In this document: in pieces, positions 41,302 to 50,514 of the stretch
Layout: each line of letters starts with the position of its first letter
Numbering within the stretch: position 1 is the stretch's first letter
NCBI GenBank assembly: GCA_050944455.1
Contig: JBMNRC010000004.1
Coordinates: forward strand, 62,001-126,000
Direction of reading: 5' to 3'
Source of the DNA: Anthropogastromicrobium sp050944455
GTDB lineage: Bacteria; Bacillota; Clostridia; Lachnospirales; Lachnospiraceae
DNA: 64,000 nucleotides
Notes under the pieces: model-generated
What the model was told of the DNA's origin: nothing
Seen by the model: the letters and a program-made list of their open reading frames with translations, nothing else
The model's database searches: none
Position numbers and translations under genes: made by a program

Positions 41302-43395
41302 ATGTACAAGAGCTATTCAATGGAACTCTGCGGCAGAACCCTCACGGTAGATATCGGCAGAGTGGCAGCACAGGCAAACGGCGCGGCGTTCATGCACTAC
41401 GGCGATACCACCGTCCTTTCGACAGCGACCGCAAGCAAAGAGCCGAAGGAAGGCGTCGACTTCTTCCCCCTGTCCGTCGAGTACGAAGAAAAGATGTACG
41501 CGGTCGGAAAGTTCCCGGGAGGTTTCAACAAGAGAGAGGGCAAGGCCAGCGAGCACGCGATCCTGACGTCCCGCGTCATCGACCGCCCGATGCGCCCGCT
41601 GTTCCCGAAGGATTACCGCAACGACGTCACGCTGGACAACCTCGTGATGAGCGTTGACCCGACCTGCGCGCCGGAAGTCACCGCCATGCTGGGTTCTTCC
41701 CTGGCGGTCAGCATTTCCGACATTCCTTTCGACGGCCCGATCGCCGCGACAAAAGTCGGCCTGATCAACGGCGAGCTGATCTTCAACCCGACCGAGGAGC
41801 AGGCTTCCGTTTCCGATCTTGACCTGACCGTCGCGTCCACGAGGGACAAAGTCATCATGATCGAGGCCGGCGCAAAGGAAGTGCCGGAAGCGACGATGAT
41901 CGACGCCATCTTCGCGGCGCACGGCATCAACCAGAAGATCATCGCTTTCTTTGACCGCATTGTCGCGGACTGCGGAAAGCCGAAGCACGATTACGTCCAT
42001 TTTGACGTCCCGGAAGACCTGTGGAATGACATGACCGCCAGAATCTCCGCGGAAGAGATGGAGAAGGCTGTCTTCACCAATGAGAAGCAGGTCCGTGAGA
42101 ATAACATCTTCGAGCTCAAGCAGAAGCTCACAGAGCTCTACAAAGATGAGCACCCGGACTGGGCAGCGCATCTGGACGACGCCCTTTACAAGTACCAGAA
42201 GAAGACCGTCCGCAAGATGATCCTGAAGGACCACAAGAGACCTGACGGACGCGCCATCAAGCAGATCCGTCCGCTGGCGGCCGAGGTCGACATCATTCCG
42301 CGCGTCCACGGTTCCGCGATGTTCACCAGAGGGCAGACGCAGATCTGCGACGTCGTCACCCTGGCTCCGCTCTCCGAGGCGCAGAAGGTTGAAGGCCTCA
42401 ATTCCCTGGAGACCCACAAGAGATATATCCACCAGTACAACTTCCCGTCCTACTCTGTCGGTGAAACCAAAGTGTCGAGAGGGCCGGGACGCCGTGAGAT
42501 CGGCCACGGAGCGCTGGCGGAGCGCGCGCTGCTTCCGGTTCTTCCTTCCGAGGAAGAGTTCCCGTACGCGATCCGCGCCGTATCCGAGACCTTCGAGTCC
42601 AACGGTTCCACCTCCCAGGCTTCTGTCTGCGCGTCCTGCATGGCCCTGATGGCCGCTGGCGTTCCGATCAAAACGATGGTGGCGGGCATTTCCTGCGGCC
42701 TGGTTACCGGCGAGACGGATGACGATTACGTGGTCCTGACGGATATCCAGGGCCTTGAGGACTTTTTCGGCGACATGGACTTCAAGGTGGCCGGAACCCA
42801 CAAGGGAATCAACGCCATCCAGATGGACATCAAGATTCACGGCCTGACCAGAAAGATCATCGAGGAAGCGATTTACCGCGCGAGAGAGGCCCGCTTCTAC
42901 ATCATGGACGAGGTCATGAGCAAGGCGATCTCCGCGCCGAGACCTGACGTAGCTCCGCTGGCTCCGAAGATCGAGACCATGACCATTGATCCGGAGAAGA
43001 TCGGCGATGTCGTCGGCAAGCAGGGCAAGGTGATCAACCGTATCATCGATGAGACCGGCACCAAGATCGACATCTCCGAGGACGGCACGGTTTCGATCTG
43101 CGGCGTGGACCGCGCGATGATCCGGAAGGCGAAGGATACGATCACCACGATCGTCACCGATTACTACGAAGGACAGATCCTGACGGGCAAAGTCGTCAGC
43201 ATCAAGGATTTCGGCGCGTTCCTCGAGTTCGCCCCGGGCAAGGAGGGTATGGTTCACATCTCCAGAATCGCGAACCACAGAGTCGAGCATGTCGAGGATG
43301 TCCTGACCCTCGGCGACGTCGTCAAAGTCGTCTGCCTCGGCAAGGACAAGATGGGCCGCTTCAGCTTCAGCATCAAGGACTGCAAGCAGAACTGA
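41302..43395 (+). CDS. pnp: Polyribonucleotide nucleotidyltransferase (PNPase)
   Basis: 3'-5' phosphorolytic exoribonuclease. The 697 residues contain two RNase PH domains (first with MHYGDTTVLSTATAS; second with FTRGQTQICDVVTLAPL), the helical linker, a KH domain (IGDVVGKQGKVINRIIDET) and an S1 domain (GKVVSIKDFGAFLEFAPGKEGMVHISRI). Catalytic residues of the second core (GRREIGHGALAERAL and DGSTSQAS-like NGSTSQASVCA) are kept. The start follows GAAGGAGAAG. The leader hairpins upstream may serve feedback control. Confidence 0.97.
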   Translation: MYKSYSMELCGRTLTVDIGRVAAQANGAAFMHYGDTTVLSTATASKEPKEGVDFFPLSVEYEEKMYAVGKFPGGFNKREGKASEHAILTSRVIDRPMRPLFPKDYRNDVTLDNLVMSVDPTCAPEVTAMLGSSLAVSISDIPFDGPIAATKVGLINGELIFNPTEEQASVSDLDLTVASTRDKVIMIEAGAKEVPEATMIDAIFAAHGINQKIIAFFDRIVADCGKPKHDYVHFDVPEDLWNDMTARISAEEMEKAVFTNEKQVRENNIFELKQKLTELYKDEHPDWAAHLDDALYKYQKKTVRKMILKDHKRPDGRAIKQIRPLAAEVDIIPRVHGSAMFTRGQTQICDVVTLAPLSEAQKVEGLNSLETHKRYIHQYNFPSYSVGETKVSRGPGRREIGHGALAERALLPVLPSEEEFPYAIRAVSETFESNGSTSQASVCASCMALMAAGVPIKTMVAGISCGLVTGETDDDYVVLTDIQGLEDFFGDMDFKVAGTHKGINAIQMDIKIHGLTRKIIEEAIYRAREARFYIMDEVMSKAISAPRPDVAPLAPKIETMTIDPEKIGDVVGKQGKVINRIIDETGTKIDISEDGTVSICGVDRAMIRKAKDTITTIVTDYYEGQILTGKVVSIKDFGAFLEFAPGKEGMVHISRIANHRVEHVEDVLTLGDVVKVVCLGKDKMGRFSFSIKDCKQN

Positions 43396-43416
43396 CGCGT
43401 TCCGCGTGAACCGCAT

Positions 43417-43454
43417 ACGCCGGAGTACAGCACCTGTACTTCCGGCGTTTTTTT
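43417..43454 (+). terminator. Rho-independent terminator after pnp
   Basis: ACGCCGGAGTACAG pairs with CTGTACTTCCGGCGT, with one bulged base, around a CAC loop and is followed by seven T. Confidence 0.92.
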
Positions 43455-43572
43455 CAGGAAGCGCCGGGCGGCGCGCGTCCCCCTGCCCGATCCGCCCCGC
43501 GGGTCAGAACAGCGGAACTGAAGCCGTAGCCGGACGAAAGGCCGCAACTATTTGAAGAAAGGAACCTGGCAG

Positions 43573-45330
43573 ATGAAAACACTACTGGAACAGATTTCCG
43601 GAAAAACGGCGGAAGCTTTTGAAGCCTGCGGGCTGGATCCCGCGCTCGGGAGAGTGACGGTGTCCAACCGTCCTGATCTCTGCGAGTACCAGTGCAACGG
43701 AGCGCTGGCCGCGGCGAAAACCGCGCACAGGGCCCCGATTCTGATCGCGTCGGAAGTCGCGGAAAAACTGAAATCCTGTGCAATTTTTTCCTCAGTGGAG
43801 GCCGTGAAACCCGGATTCATCAACCTGAAGCTGTCCGGGAGTTTCCTGGCATCGCAGCTGGACGCATTTTCTGCCGCTGAGAAACACGGGGTGGAGAATC
43901 CGCACCCCGAGAAGGTGATCATCGACTACGGCGGCCCGAATGTCGCCAAGCCCCTTCACGTAGGGCATCTGCGCTCCGCCGTGATCGGCGAGAGCGTCAA
44001 GAGAATCCTGCGGTACTGCGGCGATGAGGTCATCGGCGACGTTCATCTCGGCGACTGGGGACTTCAGATGGGCCTGATCATCGCCGAGCTTCAGGACCGG
44101 CAGCCGGATCTCGTCTATTTCGATCCGGATTACAAGGGCGAATATCCGGCGGAAGCACCGTTCACGATCGGTGAGCTGGAGGAAATCTATCCGGCTGCCA
44201 GCGCGCGCTCAAAGGAGGACAAAAATTTCGCAGCCCGCGCCCATGAGGCCACGGCAAAACTGCAGGACGGCGTTCCGGGCTACCGGGCGCTGTGGAATCA
44301 TATCCTGAACGTATCCGTGGCAGACCTGAAGAAAAACTATGAGAAACTGGACGTCCATTTCGATCTCTGGAAAAAGGAGAGCGATGCGCAGCCTTATATC
44401 CCTGAACTTCTGAAAATTCTGAAGGACAGGAACCTGTCTTACCTGTCCAACGGGGCTCTCGTGGTGGACGTGGCGGAACCCGGGGATGCAAAGGAAGTCC
44501 CGCCGTGCATCATCCTCAAGTCGGACGGCGCGAGCCTGTACCAGACGACGGACCTTGCGACGATCATTGAGAGGGAAAAACTGTTTCATCCGGACCGCAT
44601 TCTCTACGTGGTCGACAAGCGCCAGCAGATGCACTTCACGCAGGTGTTCCGCGTAGCCCGCAGGGCGGAGCTGGTTCCGCCCGCGACAAAACTGGATTTT
44701 CTCGGGTTCGGAACCATGAACGGGAAGGACGGGAAACCTTTCAAAACCCGCGAGGGCGGAGTGATGCGCCTGGAGACGCTGATCGGGGATATCGACCAGG
44801 CCGTGTACGATAAGATGGCCGACCGCGATCTTCCTGAGGAGAAACGCAGGGAGCTTTCGGAGATCATCGGGCTTGCGGCGCTCAAATACGGCGACCTGTC
44901 CAACCAGGCGTCAAAAGATTATGTGTTTGACACAGACCGCTTTACCTCTTTCGAGGGCAACACCGGGCCGTACATCCAGTACACGATCGTCCGCATCAAG
45001 TCCATCCTGAAAAAGGCTGCCGGGAGCGGAAAGAAAGCCGCCGACAGGTTTGCGGGGCCGGACAGCGACGCGGCGAAGCAGCTGATGATCAATCTCGCCG
45101 GTTTCAGCGAGGTGATGCAGCAGGCCGCCGATGAATTTGCCCCGCATAAAATCTGCGCCTACATTTACGGGATCGCGGACCAGTTCAACCGGTTCTACCA
45201 TGAGACGAACATCATGGCGGAACCCGATGCGGACAGACAGGCGGGCTACCTGAGGCTGATCTCGTATACCCGCGAGATCCTGGAAATCTGCATCGGCGTG
45301 CTCGGGTTCGCCGCGCCGGACGAGATGTAA
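43573..45330 (+). CDS. argS: Arginyl-tRNA synthetase
   Basis: Charges tRNA-Arg. The 585-residue protein starts at ATG 43573 after GAAAGGAACC; a TTG 21 bases earlier is inside the ribosome binding region. The N-terminal ArgRS tRNA-binding domain is followed by PNVAKPLHVGHLRS with HVGH at 129-132. The DALR anticodon domain is at the C-terminus (KICAYIYGIADQFNRFYHE). As in many ArgRS the KMSKS site is degenerate (PFKTREGGVMRL). Promoter not clear. Confidence 0.96.
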   Translation: MKTLLEQISGKTAEAFEACGLDPALGRVTVSNRPDLCEYQCNGALAAAKTAHRAPILIASEVAEKLKSCAIFSSVEAVKPGFINLKLSGSFLASQLDAFSAAEKHGVENPHPEKVIIDYGGPNVAKPLHVGHLRSAVIGESVKRILRYCGDEVIGDVHLGDWGLQMGLIIAELQDRQPDLVYFDPDYKGEYPAEAPFTIGELEEIYPAASARSKEDKNFAARAHEATAKLQDGVPGYRALWNHILNVSVADLKKNYEKLDVHFDLWKKESDAQPYIPELLKILKDRNLSYLSNGALVVDVAEPGDAKEVPPCIILKSDGASLYQTTDLATIIEREKLFHPDRILYVVDKRQQMHFTQVFRVARRAELVPPATKLDFLGFGTMNGKDGKPFKTREGGVMRLETLIGDIDQAVYDKMADRDLPEEKRRELSEIIGLAALKYGDLSNQASKDYVFDTDRFTSFEGNTGPYIQYTIVRIKSILKKAAGSGKKAADRFAGPDSDAAKQLMINLAGFSEVMQQAADEFAPHKICAYIYGIADQFNRFYHETNIMAEPDADRQAGYLRLISYTREILEICIGVLGFAAPDEM

Positions 45331-45512
45331 CAGAGCGGCTGCAGACGGCCGGTATTCAGGTAAAACCTTCCGGCTGCCGTGCTGTCAGCATTCAGGACCG
45401 GGCTGCCGGAGGGAACGGCGGGGCCGGATCTCCGGTATTCCATTCTGGCAGTTTCGATGAAATGAAGGATGCGGAACCCCCGCGGGCTATTTACTCTGGT
45501 TTTTAAGGAAAG

Positions 45513-46886
45513 ATGGAAGGAGAAGCGAAATTGGGTTCGCAGGATGACACGAATCTGATGACTGAAGGATCGGTCCGGGCAAAGATGGTGCGTTTTGCCA
45601 TACCGATCTTTGTGGGAAATCTTTTTCAGCAGCTGTATAACGCGGTGGACTCGCTGATCGTCGGCAATTTCGTCGGCAGCAGCGCACTCGCTGCCGTCAG
45701 CAGCACCGGCAACCTTGTCTTCCTGATCATCGGATTTTTCAACGGGATGGCTGTCGGAGAAGGGGTGGTGGCCGCCCATTTCATCGGCGCCGGCGATGAC
45801 AGGAGAACGAGCCTGGCCGTCCATACGGCGACGGCGCTGGGGCTGGTGATCAGCGTGCTGATGACAGCCGTGGGCGTTCTCGGAACACCGGTCTTTCTGA
45901 GGTGGATGGGTACGCCGGATTCGGTCATGCCCGAGGCTGTGCTGTACCTGCGTATCTATTTCGCGGGGGTCGCCGGCCTGGTGCTGTATAATACGTTCGT
46001 CGGACTCCTGCAGGCAGCGGGGGATTCAAAACATCCCCTGTACTACCTGATTTTCTCCTCGATGCTCAATGTCGTTCTGGACCTGCTGTTCATCGCGGTT
46101 TTCCGGATGGGCGTCGCGGGAGCCGCCCTGGCGACGGTCATGAGCCAGATTCTCTCGGCCATCCTCTCCCTCGCCCGGCTGATGCGCGCAAAGAGCGCAA
46201 TCCGCATCGACCTGCGGAAGATCCGGTTTACGAAGGACATTCTGGCAAAGATGATCCGCATCGGAATTCCCTCAGGGGTCCAGAATTCCATCATCGGCCT
46301 CTCCAACGTCGTGATCCAGTCCTACATCAACCTGTACGGCGAGCTGGCGATGGCGGGGATCGGGGCTTACTCCAAGGTGGAGGGCTTTGCCTTCATCCCG
46401 GTGACGAGTTTTTCGATGGCACTCACCACGTTTGTCTCCCAGAACCTCGGAGCCGGGAAACAGGACCGCGTACGGCAGGGCGTCCGCTTCGGAACGGCGG
46501 CCGGCCTGCTGATGGCGTCGGCGATCGGAATCGCGGTGGATATTTTCGCGCCGCAGCTGATCGGGGCGTTCAACAGCAGTCCCGGAGTGGTCGCGTACGG
46601 TACCGGAAGAGCAAGGGTCGTGTGCCCCTTCTTCTGCCTGGTTGCCTTTACACATCTGATGGCCGCTATCCTGAGAGGCTACGGCAGGGCGGGAGTTCCG
46701 ATGGTAGTGTTTATCGTGTGCTGGTGCGTGGTCAGGCTTCTGATCATCGCGATCGGCGGGCAGTTTATCCATACCATCTATCTGACTCACTGGGTTTATC
46801 CCATCACATGGACTCTTTCCGCGGTATCGCTGTTTGTATACTACCGGAAAGAGGAGAAAACGCTTCTGAGCCATTCGGAGATGTAA
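45513..46886 (+). CDS. MATE family efflux transporter
   Basis: Twelve-helix multidrug/toxin exporter driven by Na+ or H+. The 457-residue protein shows the MatE repeats, the first starting MVRFAIPIFVGNLFQQLYNAVDSLIVG and the second MIRIGIPSGVQNSIIGLSNVVIQS. The signatures LAAVSSTGNLVFLIIGF and FVSQNLGAGKQDRVRQG are typical of the DinF/NorM-like clostridial branch. Substrate unknown. It starts after TTTAAGGAAAG; a gene for a 149-residue hypothetical follows after 60 bases. Confidence 0.94.
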   Translation: MEGEAKLGSQDDTNLMTEGSVRAKMVRFAIPIFVGNLFQQLYNAVDSLIVGNFVGSSALAAVSSTGNLVFLIIGFFNGMAVGEGVVAAHFIGAGDDRRTSLAVHTATALGLVISVLMTAVGVLGTPVFLRWMGTPDSVMPEAVLYLRIYFAGVAGLVLYNTFVGLLQAAGDSKHPLYYLIFSSMLNVVLDLLFIAVFRMGVAGAALATVMSQILSAILSLARLMRAKSAIRIDLRKIRFTKDILAKMIRIGIPSGVQNSIIGLSNVVIQSYINLYGELAMAGIGAYSKVEGFAFIPVTSFSMALTTFVSQNLGAGKQDRVRQGVRFGTAAGLLMASAIGIAVDIFAPQLIGAFNSSPGVVAYGTGRARVVCPFFCLVAFTHLMAAILRGYGRAGVPMVVFIVCWCVVRLLIIAIGGQFIHTIYLTHWVYPITWTLSAVSLFVYYRKEEKTLLSHSEM

Positions 46887-46946
46887 CATCCGGACGGCGG
46901 CGGGAAAGCGAAGCCCGCGGGCAGATGCCCGGGAAAGGCGGAACGG

Positions 46947-47396
46947 ATGCAGGAGAAGAACGGGAGCAGGGAGAGACTTTTCCGCGAACTGGTGACGGCG
47001 ATAGTCCACATGGGCTATCCGCAGGAATTCGGCGTGATTATCGCGCGGAATCTGGGAACGGAGAAGACGATGAGCCGGATGCTCGGGTATCTGAGAAATT
47101 CCCATCCGAGATCGGCGGAAGAGATTGCGGATGAAATGCTGGCGATCCGGGAAGACCGCGACCGCTGGAGAAAGAACAAGGAAGCCCAGTATTACAACAT
47201 GAAATACAATGAGCTGCTGAATTACGGTCTGCCGGGTGCTGAGGAAGAGGGCCTGGAAGACAGCGGCATGGACGACACGGACGAGAGTGAGGATGCGGAC
47301 GGCGGTGCGGACGGCAGCGAGGATGACAGTAATGATGCGGACAGCGGCGAAGATGACACGGACGACAGTGAGGATGCGAACAGCAGCGAGAACTGA
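46947..47396 (+). CDS. Hypothetical protein with acidic repeat tail (149 aa)
   Basis: I recognise no named family. Residues 1-95 form a helical, mixed-charge domain (RELVTAIVHMGYPQEFGVIIARN, then LGTEKTMSRMLGYLRN and EMLAIREDRDRWRKNKEAQYYN) that resembles small clostridial proteins of unknown function. From about residue 100 the sequence is almost all Asp, Glu, Ser, Gly and Ala in short irregular repeats (DESEDADGG, DGSEDDSND). The gene follows the MATE transporter closely and converges with acpS on the other strand. Confidence 0.72.
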   Translation: MQEKNGSRERLFRELVTAIVHMGYPQEFGVIIARNLGTEKTMSRMLGYLRNSHPRSAEEIADEMLAIREDRDRWRKNKEAQYYNMKYNELLNYGLPGAEEEGLEDSGMDDTDESEDADGGADGSEDDSNDADSGEDDTDDSEDANSSEN

Positions 47397-47526
47397 TCAG
47401 CCTTTTATCCCTTTGGAACGGCAAACGAGCATCGTAACGTGAAGACGCAGAAGCATCAGGATGAGGACGGCGCCAGAGATGCAGAAAGCCGGCAGAGACG
47501 CAGAAAGCAGGGCATCGAAAAGCTGA

Positions 47527-47907
47527 TCATCCCTCCGCGACGGCGAAAGCGGCGGCGTATTCACCTTCGTCGGTGATGGAGATGTGCAGCCGCCGGATTC
47601 CGGCCTCATCGAGAACCGCCTGGAGCCGTTCGTTCACGATGACGTACGGAGAGCCGTCGGGGCGGTGGCCGGTTTCAACCAGCCGGATGTCAAAATCATG
47701 GGCGGCCGTATTCGGAGCGACCGCTTTATACACCGCCTCTTTAACGGCATACAGTCCGGCGTAGCGGACAGCCGGGTCCGGACCTGACTCAGCGTATTCC
47801 TGCTCTTTCAGGGTAAATCCTTTTTGGATGAATGCTCCGCCGTTCCGGCTTTGCGCACGCCGGATGCGCTCAATCTGTACCAGATCGATTCCGGTTCCCC
47901 TGATCAT
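47527..47907 (-). CDS. acpS: Holo-[acyl-carrier-protein] synthase
   Basis: Transfers 4'-phosphopantetheine from CoA to ACP for fatty-acid synthesis. The 126-residue protein has the two signature blocks: GTGIDLVQIERI at the N-terminus (metal-binding Asp) and YAGLYAVKEAVYKA near residue 50 (Glu and Lys). The start follows AGAAGGAGGCTG on the minus strand. It is the only housekeeping gene on this strand in the middle of the window. Confidence 0.95.
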   Translation of the reverse strand: MIRGTGIDLVQIERIRRAQSRNGGAFIQKGFTLKEQEYAESGPDPAVRYAGLYAVKEAVYKAVAPNTAAHDFDIRLVETGHRPDGSPYVIVNERLQAVLDEAGIRRLHISITDEGEYAAAFAVAEG

Positions 47908-48333
47908 TTTCAGCCTCCTTCTGCCCCGTCTTTCCGTGTTAGCAGCGGTCAGGCACTATCTGCGCCGGGAACGGTTCCCCTGTGCCGGCCGTGCAGAGGG
48001 TGCTCTCGGACTGCGGGCTGGCCCTCATCGGGATCTCTGCGCTAAGTCTAGCATGCGGCAGGGCGCCTGTACAGCTGTCCGGGACCGGACAGGAAGCCGG
48101 GGCTCAGGGATAACCGAATGGCGTTCCGAGGGCAGCCGGGCGAATATCCAGGTGCCCGGGCGGGGGAGGCGGAAGCTGCCCTGATCAGTAGTATTACTGG
48201 ATTTTGCCGATCCGGTTATGTTATGATAAATGCCGTGTCCGGCATTCCGGACACGATTGTTGATTTTTTGCCGCACACACTACATCCGGAGCCCGCGAAG
48301 GCCCGGAAGGAGAGGTTCACATAAAGAATTTCC
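47908..48333. other. Intergenic region between divergent acpS and the GTPase gene
   Basis: About 430 bases. An extended -10 element (TG, one base, TATGAT at 48222-48227) is a candidate promoter toward the GTPase. A perfect hairpin CGTGTCCGG/CCGGACACG lies at 48234-48255, followed 8 bases later by six T (48263-48268). I see no gene in the GC-rich first part. Confidence 0.5.
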
Positions 48334-48345
48334 GAGGTGACACGA

Positions 48346-49521
48346 ATGGACAGAAATGTCAGTGAAAAAGTACCGGTAACGATTTTTGCCGGATATCTCG
48401 GCGCCGGAAAGACGACGGTCCTGAACCATATTCTGAGAAACAAGGGTTCGGCCGGCCTGGCGCTGATTGTCAATGACGTCGGTTCCGTCAATATCGACGC
48501 GGACCTGATCAAGAATACGAAAATGCTGGATGACAACACCCAGATGGTCGAGATGCAGAACGGATGCATCTGCTGCACGCTTCAGGACAAGTTTTTAAAC
48601 CAGATCAGCAGACTTTCAAAGAATAAGTCAGTAAAGCGAATCCTTGTCGAGGCTTCCGGCGTCAGCGACCCGATGGAGCTGGCGGACAGTTTTTCGGCCA
48701 TGCAGGAGCAGGAAGGCTCGCAGTTCTATCTGGACCGAATGGTCACGGTAGTGGACGCGGACCGGATTTACGAGGAATTCCTGGGGAGCATGAAGCAGAC
48801 CGCGGAGGAAGAGGAAAACACCGAGGAAACCACAGATGATACCGATCCGGATATCATCAACCTCGTCATGGACCAGATTGAGTTCTGCAACGTCATCCTG
48901 CTCAACAAGTGCGATCTGCTGACCGCGGACCAGATCGCCGAGGTAAAAGACGCCATCCGCGGTATACAGACCGAAGCGGAAATCATTGAGTGCGTGAAGG
49001 GCGAGGTCGATCCCGACCGCATCTTCTCGGGAGAGCCGTTTGATTTTGAGAAAGTCATGAATTCCTCCGCCTACCAGCAGGCCATCGCCCGCGAAGAAAG
49101 CGGGGAGGAAGAGGAAGAAGGCGGAACGACCGAGGAGGGCGACGAGCTGGATGAGGTCGGCGTGTCCAGTTTTGTCTTTACGGAGAAGCGGCCTTTCAAC
49201 TTCGACAGGTTCATGGATTTCGTGCAGACGGATTTCCCGAGGGAAATCATCCGCACCAAGGGTTACATCTGGTTCTCGAATGACGATATGCACGTCCAGC
49301 TTTTCGAGCAGGCAGGCAGAAATTCCTCACTGACGGAATATTCCAACTGGATCGCTTCCTTCCCGAAGAAGGAGCAGAACTCGATTTTCAGTCAGTATCC
49401 GGATGTGAAGGAAAAGTGGGACCCGAAGTACGGGGACCGTCTGAACCAGATCGTATTTATCGGCAAGGGCTACAACAAAAAGGATATCCTCGCAAAGCTG
49501 GAAAGCTGCCTGGATGACTGA
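48346..49521 (+). CDS. COG0523 (CobW/YjiA/YciC) family GTP-binding metallochaperone
   Basis: G3E GTPase of the group used for zinc, cobalt or nickel delivery. The start at ATG 48346 follows CCGAGG. The 391-residue protein shows the P-loop GYLGAGKTTVL, the metal motif CICC in NGCICCTL (C-x-C-C), the EASGVSDPMEL switch and G4 NKCDLL. A Glu-rich insertion (EEEENTEETTDD) precedes G4, and a second acidic run (EESGEEEEEGGTTEEGDE) separates the G domain from the C-terminal CobW_C domain. No Zur box was recognised upstream. The metal is unknown. Confidence 0.9.
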   Translation: MDRNVSEKVPVTIFAGYLGAGKTTVLNHILRNKGSAGLALIVNDVGSVNIDADLIKNTKMLDDNTQMVEMQNGCICCTLQDKFLNQISRLSKNKSVKRILVEASGVSDPMELADSFSAMQEQEGSQFYLDRMVTVVDADRIYEEFLGSMKQTAEEEENTEETTDDTDPDIINLVMDQIEFCNVILLNKCDLLTADQIAEVKDAIRGIQTEAEIIECVKGEVDPDRIFSGEPFDFEKVMNSSAYQQAIAREESGEEEEEGGTTEEGDELDEVGVSSFVFTEKRPFNFDRFMDFVQTDFPREIIRTKGYIWFSNDDMHVQLFEQAGRNSSLTEYSNWIASFPKKEQNSIFSQYPDVKEKWDPKYGDRLNQIVFIGKGYNKKDILAKLESCLDD

Positions 49522-49553
49522 CCGCGCAGAAAAGCGGGAAGGAGGAGAACAGA

Positions 49554-50267
49554 ATGATCAGACACGCGTTTGCCGCCGAAATCAGGGACGGGAGCTGGAA
49601 TGAGTTCCGCACGGCATTGAGGAAGGTGTGGCCGGAGGCGGCAGCGCTTCTGGACCGTCATCAGGTAAAAAATTTCAGCCTGTGGAACGTGGACAGGCTG
49701 GTGTTCGGCTACTATGAATCTCCTTCGGACATGGACGAAACAGACGCATCGGTAGAACTGCCCGGCGGGCGTTCGCTGCTGGGGGCTTCGTTTCAGAGAA
49801 AGATCCCCGAGGAAACAGCGGAGGAAGTTCTGGAAATCCTCCAGCCTTTCGGCGGCCTGATCGACTGGATTTCGGACCCGGTCCATGACATGCGCCTGAT
49901 GTACCACGATTTCGGGGTTGTGCGCGAAAACAAGGAGCTGATCCGCCACCGGGTGTTCGCGACAAAGCTGAAAGGCGCGTACGAGGAAGAGTACAAGCAC
50001 CATCACGACGGCCTGGTCGAAGCCAGGGGAAGCAGAATCGACCCGGGCCCCGATTCCAATTTCTCCATCTGGAACGCAGGCGGATATATCTTCGGCTATG
50101 ATGAGATCGACGTCACGATGGAGAAGGAACAGACGCCGGAAGACCGCGAGAGTACCATCGCCTGGGAAACCAGGATGCTGGAGATCATGGAGTGGCGCAC
50201 GGACGACGTCGACTGGATTACCGGAGAGCGTCACAGCCACGTGGTACGTCTGGCTTATCATAACTGA
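49554..50267 (+). CDS. Tandem L-rhamnose mutarotase-family (RhaM/DUF718) protein
   Basis: Two similar RhaM-type dimeric alpha-beta barrel domains in one 237-residue chain. Domain 1 begins MIRHAFAAEIRDGSWNEF, with WPEAAALLDRHQVKNFSLWN; domain 2 begins near residue 125 (HRVFATKLKGAYEEEY) with HHDGLVEARG and NFSIWNAGGYIFGYDE. RhaM enzymes interconvert sugar anomers. The next gene is an alpha-L-fucosidase, so the substrate is probably L-fucose rather than L-rhamnose; that is an inference. The start follows GGAAGGAGGAG, 32 bases behind the GTPase gene. Confidence 0.82.
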   Translation: MIRHAFAAEIRDGSWNEFRTALRKVWPEAAALLDRHQVKNFSLWNVDRLVFGYYESPSDMDETDASVELPGGRSLLGASFQRKIPEETAEEVLEILQPFGGLIDWISDPVHDMRLMYHDFGVVRENKELIRHRVFATKLKGAYEEEYKHHHDGLVEARGSRIDPGPDSNFSIWNAGGYIFGYDEIDVTMEKEQTPEDRESTIAWETRMLEIMEWRTDDVDWITGERHSHVVRLAYHN

Positions 50268-50291
50268 GTTTAATGGCACGGCAGGAACGCG

Positions 50292-50365
50292 GACAGCAAA
50301 GCGCTTCTGCCGCGTTTCCATATTGTGCTGAACAGAGACAGCGAAGCGCTTTTGCCGTGTTTTCC
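50292..50365 (+). repeat. Pair of direct repeats, each with an AAGCGCTT palindrome
   Basis: Two about 28-bp units starting GACAGC (50292 and 50337), 45 bp apart, are alike over most of their length (AAGCGCTT, then CTGCC/TTGCC and a GTTTTCC-like end). The palindromes are at 50299-50306 and 50344-50351. The core resembles LacI/CcpA-type operator half-sites, although it does not meet the full cre consensus. Confidence 0.6.
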
Positions 50366-50423
50366 GTATCAGGTCAGAACACAGGCCGCGCGGCATTAAA
50401 GCCGCGCGTCTCCGGTCTTTGTA

Positions 50424-50453
50424 TTGCGCAGATCCGGCGGCCGGCGGTATACT
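50424..50453 (+). promoter_or_regulatory. Putative promoter of the fucosidase gene
   Basis: TTGCGC (50424-50429) and TATACT (50448-50453) are spaced by 18 bp and lie about 60 bases before the start. A GC-rich hairpin (50387-50408) sits just upstream. Confidence 0.6.
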
Positions 50454-50514
50454 TTACTCAGCAGAATCTTTTTCGCAATAACAAACTGAACAGAATGATT
50501 CCGGAGGAAAAAAT

